A stretch of DNA of 64,000 nt, taken from contig NC_092520.1 of the NCBI RefSeq assembly GCF_037038585.1, forward strand, positions 151,217,104-151,281,103, written 5' to 3'. The position numbers and the translations under genes are program-made. The notes under the pieces were generated by a model. It was not told the DNA's origin. It saw only the letters and a program-made list of their open reading frames with translations, and did no database searches. Below, one piece after another: positions 59,101 to 64,000 of the stretch. Numbering within the stretch: position 1 is the first letter of the stretch; the number at the start of each line of letters is the position of its first letter. The stretch comes from Patagioenas fasciata. Taxonomy: Eukaryota; Chordata; Aves; Columbiformes; Columbidae.

Positions 59101-60159
59101 TCCCAGCTTACACGGCGCTGTGCATCTATACATCTAATTACTAAAACTGGAGATAGCAAAGGCTTCACAGCTCTGACTGTGCCCTATTCTGGTGTTGTCC
59201 CCGAAGACACAAACCAGAGAAAGAGTAGGTGAAAGCAAACTGCGAAAATTAGTAAGTTCATTTTCCAGCAGACCATTTGCATGTGCTACTGCCAATTGCC
59301 GCTCCAGTTAGCCATCGTGAGCTGCTTTGGCAACCCAGGTCTGCTCGCTGACATGAGGCTATCCTTACACCTCCCTCCTTGCTGTGTGTTTTGTCCCTCT
59401 CCTCCCCCCCGCTCTGTCTGTAATGTGACAGTTTCTGCCAAACAGTGTTAGTGCATTAGCCACTTCTCAAACGATCGCTTCCCCACTGGGCAGGGTCTCT
59501 TCTGAGCCAGAGGACAGAGACCGCAAGCCTCTCAACTCCAAAGAGATTTTTCCCGTCTCCAGTTAGTGGTATTCCCTGAGCCCTTGCTGATGAAAGACAC
59601 AGATGTGTCTGCAGAGGAGCAGCTCTCAGTGTCTGCCTCATTCCCCAGAGCCCTCTTCAGCCAGTTTGATGTCTAAGTGGAAGGGAAGAAAATAAGCTGA
59701 CAGTGGGGTTACCACCCAGATGATTTTCTGAATTGATTAGATGCTTTTTCATAGGTCTCACAGCCATACAAATAGCAACCTCGTTGGATCTTGCAAGCTA
59801 AGTAATGACCTCGGCTGGGAGAGCTCCAGAGAAAGACCAGCCATAATGATGTGCTGCTTCCCTAGGAAAGAAACAAAGGAAAACAACATGAAGGGAACTA
59901 AATAACAACTAGAAAGAGGCAAGGGAAATGCAGCTTGCAAGAGCGAGAGGAAAAATAAGCACCTTTCAGCAGCAGCTGCCTTTTTACTCCAATTTGTATG
60001 TAAAGGGCTGGGTAGGAAAGGAAAAGAAGAGGTCAAACCACAACTTTCTGAGATCAAGCCTATGAGTGTGCGGCAGGCTCATCAGCAGCTAAGGGCCTTC
60101 TTTGGGTGTGTTATGACAGAGGTGATGCTGTAACAAAGTCCAGATCCCTTCCAGCTGTC
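56181..60159. other. intergenic sequence, nothing coding recognised
   Basis: Moderate GC (56.3-57.3 kb somewhat GC-rich), with unique sequence. An ATTTGCAT octamer (59275-59282) is present. No exon is supported. Confidence 0.5.
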
Positions 60160-60680
60160 ATATGCTGGCCAGCCCACTGCCACCGGTGGGGTGGCCAGGA
60201 GCCCCGTTAGCAGCTCCGGCCGTGACCTCCCTGCCAAGCCGAGCCATGCAGGGCAAACATCATCCCTCACACCAGGCTCCCGCACCCCAAAACCCTCACG
60301 GCCGCCTTTTTATGGGCTTGAGCGAGCACCGTCCGTGCCGCGGGTGTACTGCCGGTCCCGCTGCCCCCGCCTCTCTGCCCGGGTGCAGGGGGAAGCCCAG
60401 ACCGGGCGCGGCAGATCGGGGCGAGGCGGCGGGGGGCGGCCCCCGGCAGGTGGCAGCCTCGGACCCGCCGAGCCCGGTCCCGGTGCCGCTGCCCAGGTCG
60501 GGCTCAGCTCCTGGGCCCGGGACCGCCCCGCAGAGCGCAGGTCAGAGCGGCGGGAGGCAGTGCTGGCTGTCGGTGCGCTCTGTCTGTCTGGGGTCTTGCA
60601 CCCCAGCGGGAAAACCTCTGGGGTGTGCAAACGGGAGGGCTGACGAGCTGTACTGGGGCTTCCTCGGTTTCTCCCAGCGT
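60160..60680. promoter_or_regulatory. orphan CpG island, candidate promoter
   Basis: CG-dense sequence, strongest at 60310-60560, with GC-box-like GGGGCGAGGCGGCGGGGGGC at about 60418-60437. Surrounding DNA is ordinary, so a promoter is likely. In mammals the gene beyond ADA2 is CECR2, transcribed away from it, so this could be its 5' end or a non-coding first exon. I found no CECR2 protein sequence in the window. Confidence 0.5.
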
Positions 60681-61104
60681 TTCTGAAGGGAAGGCTCTCC
60701 TTGAGCGTCCCTGGGCAGCCCCACTTGTGCGGAAGCTGCATGATGGGCAGAGCGAGTGGGTGAAGCTCTCTCTGCCCGGACTGCAGAGCACTTTGGAGTG
60801 CCACCAGGGCAGGGTTTGCTAGAGCCAGAAGAGGTGATGGGTGGCATCAGAGGGGTGAGTTGTGGAAGCAGGGAGACTTAGGCTGGACTCCAGAGGACTG
60901 TGCTAATTTGGATCAGATACTGAAAATCTATCTTTGAAGGAGAACAAACAGTCCGGCCTTCCTAATCTTTCACTCCTGCCTCCTCCTGAAACCTCAGAAT
61001 AATGCGGATTAGAAGAGGGAGGGTGAGAAGGGTGTTATGGAGCCTCATCTCATTGCTCTTTCCCATCTGTGCTGTGCTAGTCTTGCCAGAGGTTTTTATC
61101 TGAC

Positions 61105-61121
61105 AAAAAAAAAAAAAAAAA
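61105..61121. repeat. poly-A run, 17 bases
   Basis: A simple A tract with no attached element recognised. Confidence 0.9.
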
Positions 61122-61727
61122 GCTGGAAATAAAACCCACATACTATATTCCCTCTGCAAATGCCCCACGCCTAGAACTGCAGTCTGCTGCTCTCAGCGCC
61201 TCTAATTAGCTAAGCAAGGCAAGCACTCATTAACCCCACCTGGGTCACTCTGCAACTGGGAAAGAGGAGCATTAACCCCCACATGGCTCCAGAATAAATA
61301 GGTGAAAGGCAGTTTTATTCCTTGTGGCTGCCTGTCCTGGCAGCAGGGCCCCAGGAAACCTGGCCCTGGAGCAGGGCACCTTTGGGTGTTGGGAAGTACG
61401 TTGGTGTGGGGGTGCTGGGCATGCTGACAGTGTTTCTCCACAGAGTCAGATTCCCCTGTAACATACAATTAACTGCAGATCTGGAGGGGAACTTGAAGAG
61501 AGGGAAAGATTTGTTATAGCACCACAAAGCACAGAGCTGCGATTTTAGCTGTTCTTGTGCCATAAATGCTTTGCTGGTAGCATCTCCCAGAGTGTATCTG
61601 CGTGGGAACAGAGAAAGGCTCTGGCATGATGGGTGCAACTGCAGTGACAGAGTTTGGCTTGACACTTATCTAGTGTTTCATAGCCATAACTTCAGAGAGC
61701 TAAGCAAAGCCAGCTAGCAGCTTAATT

Positions 61728-61748
61728 AAAAAAAAAAAAAAAAAAAAA
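61728..61748. repeat. poly-A run, 21 bases
   Basis: An A tract followed by GAAGAAGAAAAAAATTAAAT, forming an A-rich stretch of about 40 bp. Confidence 0.9.
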
Positions 61749-62887
61749 GAAGAAGAAAAAAATTAAATGTGCTTTTTTGTTAAAGTTAGGGCACATGGGG
61801 TAAGTGAGTACCAAAACTATTCCCTGTGCTGTCATAAAAGTATTTATTTCCTTCTGTGTCAAGGCTTCTATCAGATCAAGTATTCTTCTCAGCTGTGGTA
61901 GTGCATCAGGCCTCAATCTAGAGCGCAGGGTGCCAGGTACAAGTCATACATGTGAGACAAATCAGTCACTGCCTCGCACCATTTGTAGTCATTAAGTAAA
62001 AGTCCTTATACACTGGATTGACCCAAAATGCGCAGGCAGAGTAAGTCAGAGAATAGCAATAAGTGTGTGGTTGCTTGTTCGGTAAAGTTCATTATTATTT
62101 TTAGGAAATCCGTGCTAAACCATAGAAGGCATCTGTCTGGAAAAGGACGAGAGGAATAGGAGCAACTGCTCTGCCTGCAGACAGGAGATGATGAAGAACA
62201 CTGAGCTGCAGTAAGTGCTGAAAAGAAAATATGCCTCTGTCCTTCTCTCTCTGGTACAAAGAAACAGCATGGGGCACAGCAGCTGCTGAAGCCAGCAGCA
62301 GGAAAAGGATGCCGAGTGCTTAAAATACTCTGACTGAATCTTGGGACTGGAGAGAAGTTCTGCCTTCCTCTGTGTCCCCCCACCCCACAGGTGGGAGGAA
62401 ATTCAGGGCAGAGAAGGCCAGTAGTGTAGCCTGGCACCCATTCCAAGACTGGAAATTATACTGGGTATTCCAAAAATATTCTACTCTGCCTCTCATTCCT
62501 CCTTTGCAATCAGGGCAGAACAGTTAATTTGAAACAGTACAAAGAGTCACTAAATCGGCAAATGACCAGCGACTTCAAGTGACCCCCCAGCAACTGCTCA
62601 CAGACTTCTTTTTCTAGGAACTGTTTTTCACTGAGCATTGATCCCCGGCATGGAGATATCAGGTATAGAGGTAACAGGCTGAGAGTCATCAACCTGAGCT
62701 ACTAGCAGCCTTCTGGGTATAGCGAGCAAGTAAAATATTCCTTCCCAGACCCTGTCCTCTCCCATTCCACTTCAGATGAAGGGCCAAATGGTTGGCCTGA
62801 GCTGCTAGATATATCCTTGCTAGGCAGCTTGGAGGTTTCCATGCCATTTCCCAAACAGAAAGGTTAAAAAAGGACAGTCTATACAGA

Positions 62888-62935
62888 CTACATGTGTACT
62901 CACACACATATATGTGCTTATGCGCACACACAGGC
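62888..62935. repeat. alternating purine/pyrimidine (CA/TG-rich) tract
   Basis: ACATGTGTACTCACACACAT, then ATATGTGCTTATGCGCACAC, is an imperfect CA/TG/CG alternation with Z-DNA-forming character, probably a decayed microsatellite. Confidence 0.55.
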
Positions 62936-64000
62936 CTCGTCACGTTAAAAACATTGTAGGAATTTCTTGCCTATCGTAACCACAGTGGCTGTCAACACAG
63001 GCAATAACTCCAAAGCAAGGCTATTAATGTATAGAGTCTGTAACACACAGTTAAGCAGACCTTGCAGCAAATAGTAATGTATTTGGCAGTTCATTATAGC
63101 TCTTGCTGTCTCTTTATGTAATTTTCCACATATAGAATCTACGGGCATTTAACAAAGACCTGTTGATAAAATTGCATATGACTACAACTATATGTTAACA
63201 TCTTCATTTCGCAGACAATGATCTGAGGCATAATGGTCACTTGTACTAACAGCAGTTTGAGGTGCTAAAGCCAATAGCATTAAAAATAAAATTTTAAAAA
63301 AGGTTACTATTTCTGCTAGTTTTTTTCCCTCCTGTATTTTTTCTCAGCTGGATCAAATAAATAAGTTTGGCTGGTTTCTCTTTTATTTCAAGTCATCTTC
63401 ACTTTTCTTTCTGTTTGTTAATCTTTCCCAGCATGGTCTTCAAAGTTGGGGTTGGGAAGACTGCAGGGGAATTTTGGCTGTCAGTTTGTTTTATATTTAA
63501 TATCACTGTTGCAATGGTTCCAGAATGTTTTGCTAAAGGAATTTTTGCTTGGTTTTGCTTTCAACTTGACTCCTATCATGCTACTTCAGGACAATGGGAA
63601 AGAAAAATCAGTTGAGAAAAGCATTTGCTTTGGAAAGGTGAGAGTAGAGTTGTGATGGGTATTTAGAGACTCTATTTACATCAGAAAGAGAGAGGAGGAA
63701 AAGAAAAGCAAAAGTAGTGAAGTTTTGCCTCTCCAAGCAAAGAGACTCCCCAGGAAACAGTGGCCTTATGTAGGGCCCCTTTCTGAGGCCTTAGAAATCT
63801 GGGAACACAAAGCCAGAAATCATTTAGGTAGTTGCCTTGGTCTAGAGCTCACAAGCAACCTGTTTCTTGCAGCCACAGGGCTGATAGGAGAGCACAAGCT
63901 AAAGCTGGATGTTATATGCCAGCAGACCAGATGATGGACTCACGGAGGAGAGGAGCTGGGAAGGGTGCTCACTCCTATGAGATGCAGTGGCTGCTGAGAA

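Larger units (their letters stand above)
60681..64000. other. non-coding sequence to the window end
   Basis: No coding exon is recognised. It contains A runs at 61105-61121 and 61728-61748 and an alternating purine/pyrimidine tract at 62888-62935. If the 60.4-kb island is a promoter on the plus strand, this would be its first intron. Confidence 0.45.

Noticed and set aside
60162-60686. 174-codon plus-strand frame in the 60-kb CpG island as the CECR2 N-terminus
   Set aside because: Its translation does not resemble the CECR2 N-terminus or any protein I know. The link to CECR2 rests only on synteny.

Overview
The window is nuclear DNA of a vertebrate, most likely a bird. The interspersed repeats are almost all short, 5'-truncated CR1 LINE copies ending in the CR1 3' octamer (ATTCTRTG). 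A few worn MIR-like SINE remnants are also present. Introns are compact, genes are split by GT/AG introns, and I see no Alu- or L1-type repeats or endogenous retrovirus. The species cannot be named from the sequence alone.

Three protein-coding genes were found, all on the minus strand. From left to right they are TMEM121B (old name CECR6), HDHD5 (CECR5) and ADA2 (CECR1). This is the gene order and orientation of the human 22q11 cat eye syndrome region. TMEM121B is a single coding exon (27-1541, 504 aa) inside a CpG island. HDHD5 has eight coding exons between 12680 and 17487; with all splice phases matching they give 423 codons plus stop. ADA2 has nine coding exons between 25911 and 44896; they give 515 codons plus stop. 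A probable non-coding first exon and a TATA-type promoter for ADA2 lie near 46.9-47.1 kb. I built the exons by hand from homology and GT/AG signals, and each intron phase was checked.

Region by region: 1-2 kb is the TMEM121B island. 2-12.7 kb is non-coding, with two CR1 pieces and a MIR-like SINE. 12.7-17.6 kb is HDHD5 and its CpG-rich promoter, which carries an ACTACAnnTCCCAG element. 17.6-25.9 kb is intergenic, with an orphan CpG island (about 19.5 kb) and a CR1 flanked by 49-bp direct repeats. 25.9-47.1 kb is ADA2. 47.1-64 kb has no recognisable coding exon but has a second orphan CpG island at about 60.2-60.7 kb. In mammals the next gene on this side is CECR2 on the opposite strand, so that island is a candidate upstream promoter. 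This last point is inference.

The three genes do not form a pathway. ADA2 is a secreted adenosine deaminase, HDHD5 a HAD-family hydrolase that is probably mitochondrial, and TMEM121B a multi-pass membrane protein of unknown role. The most unusual sequence features are a CR1 tail that forms part of the splice acceptor of the first coding exon of ADA2, and the long direct repeats bordering the 20-kb CR1.
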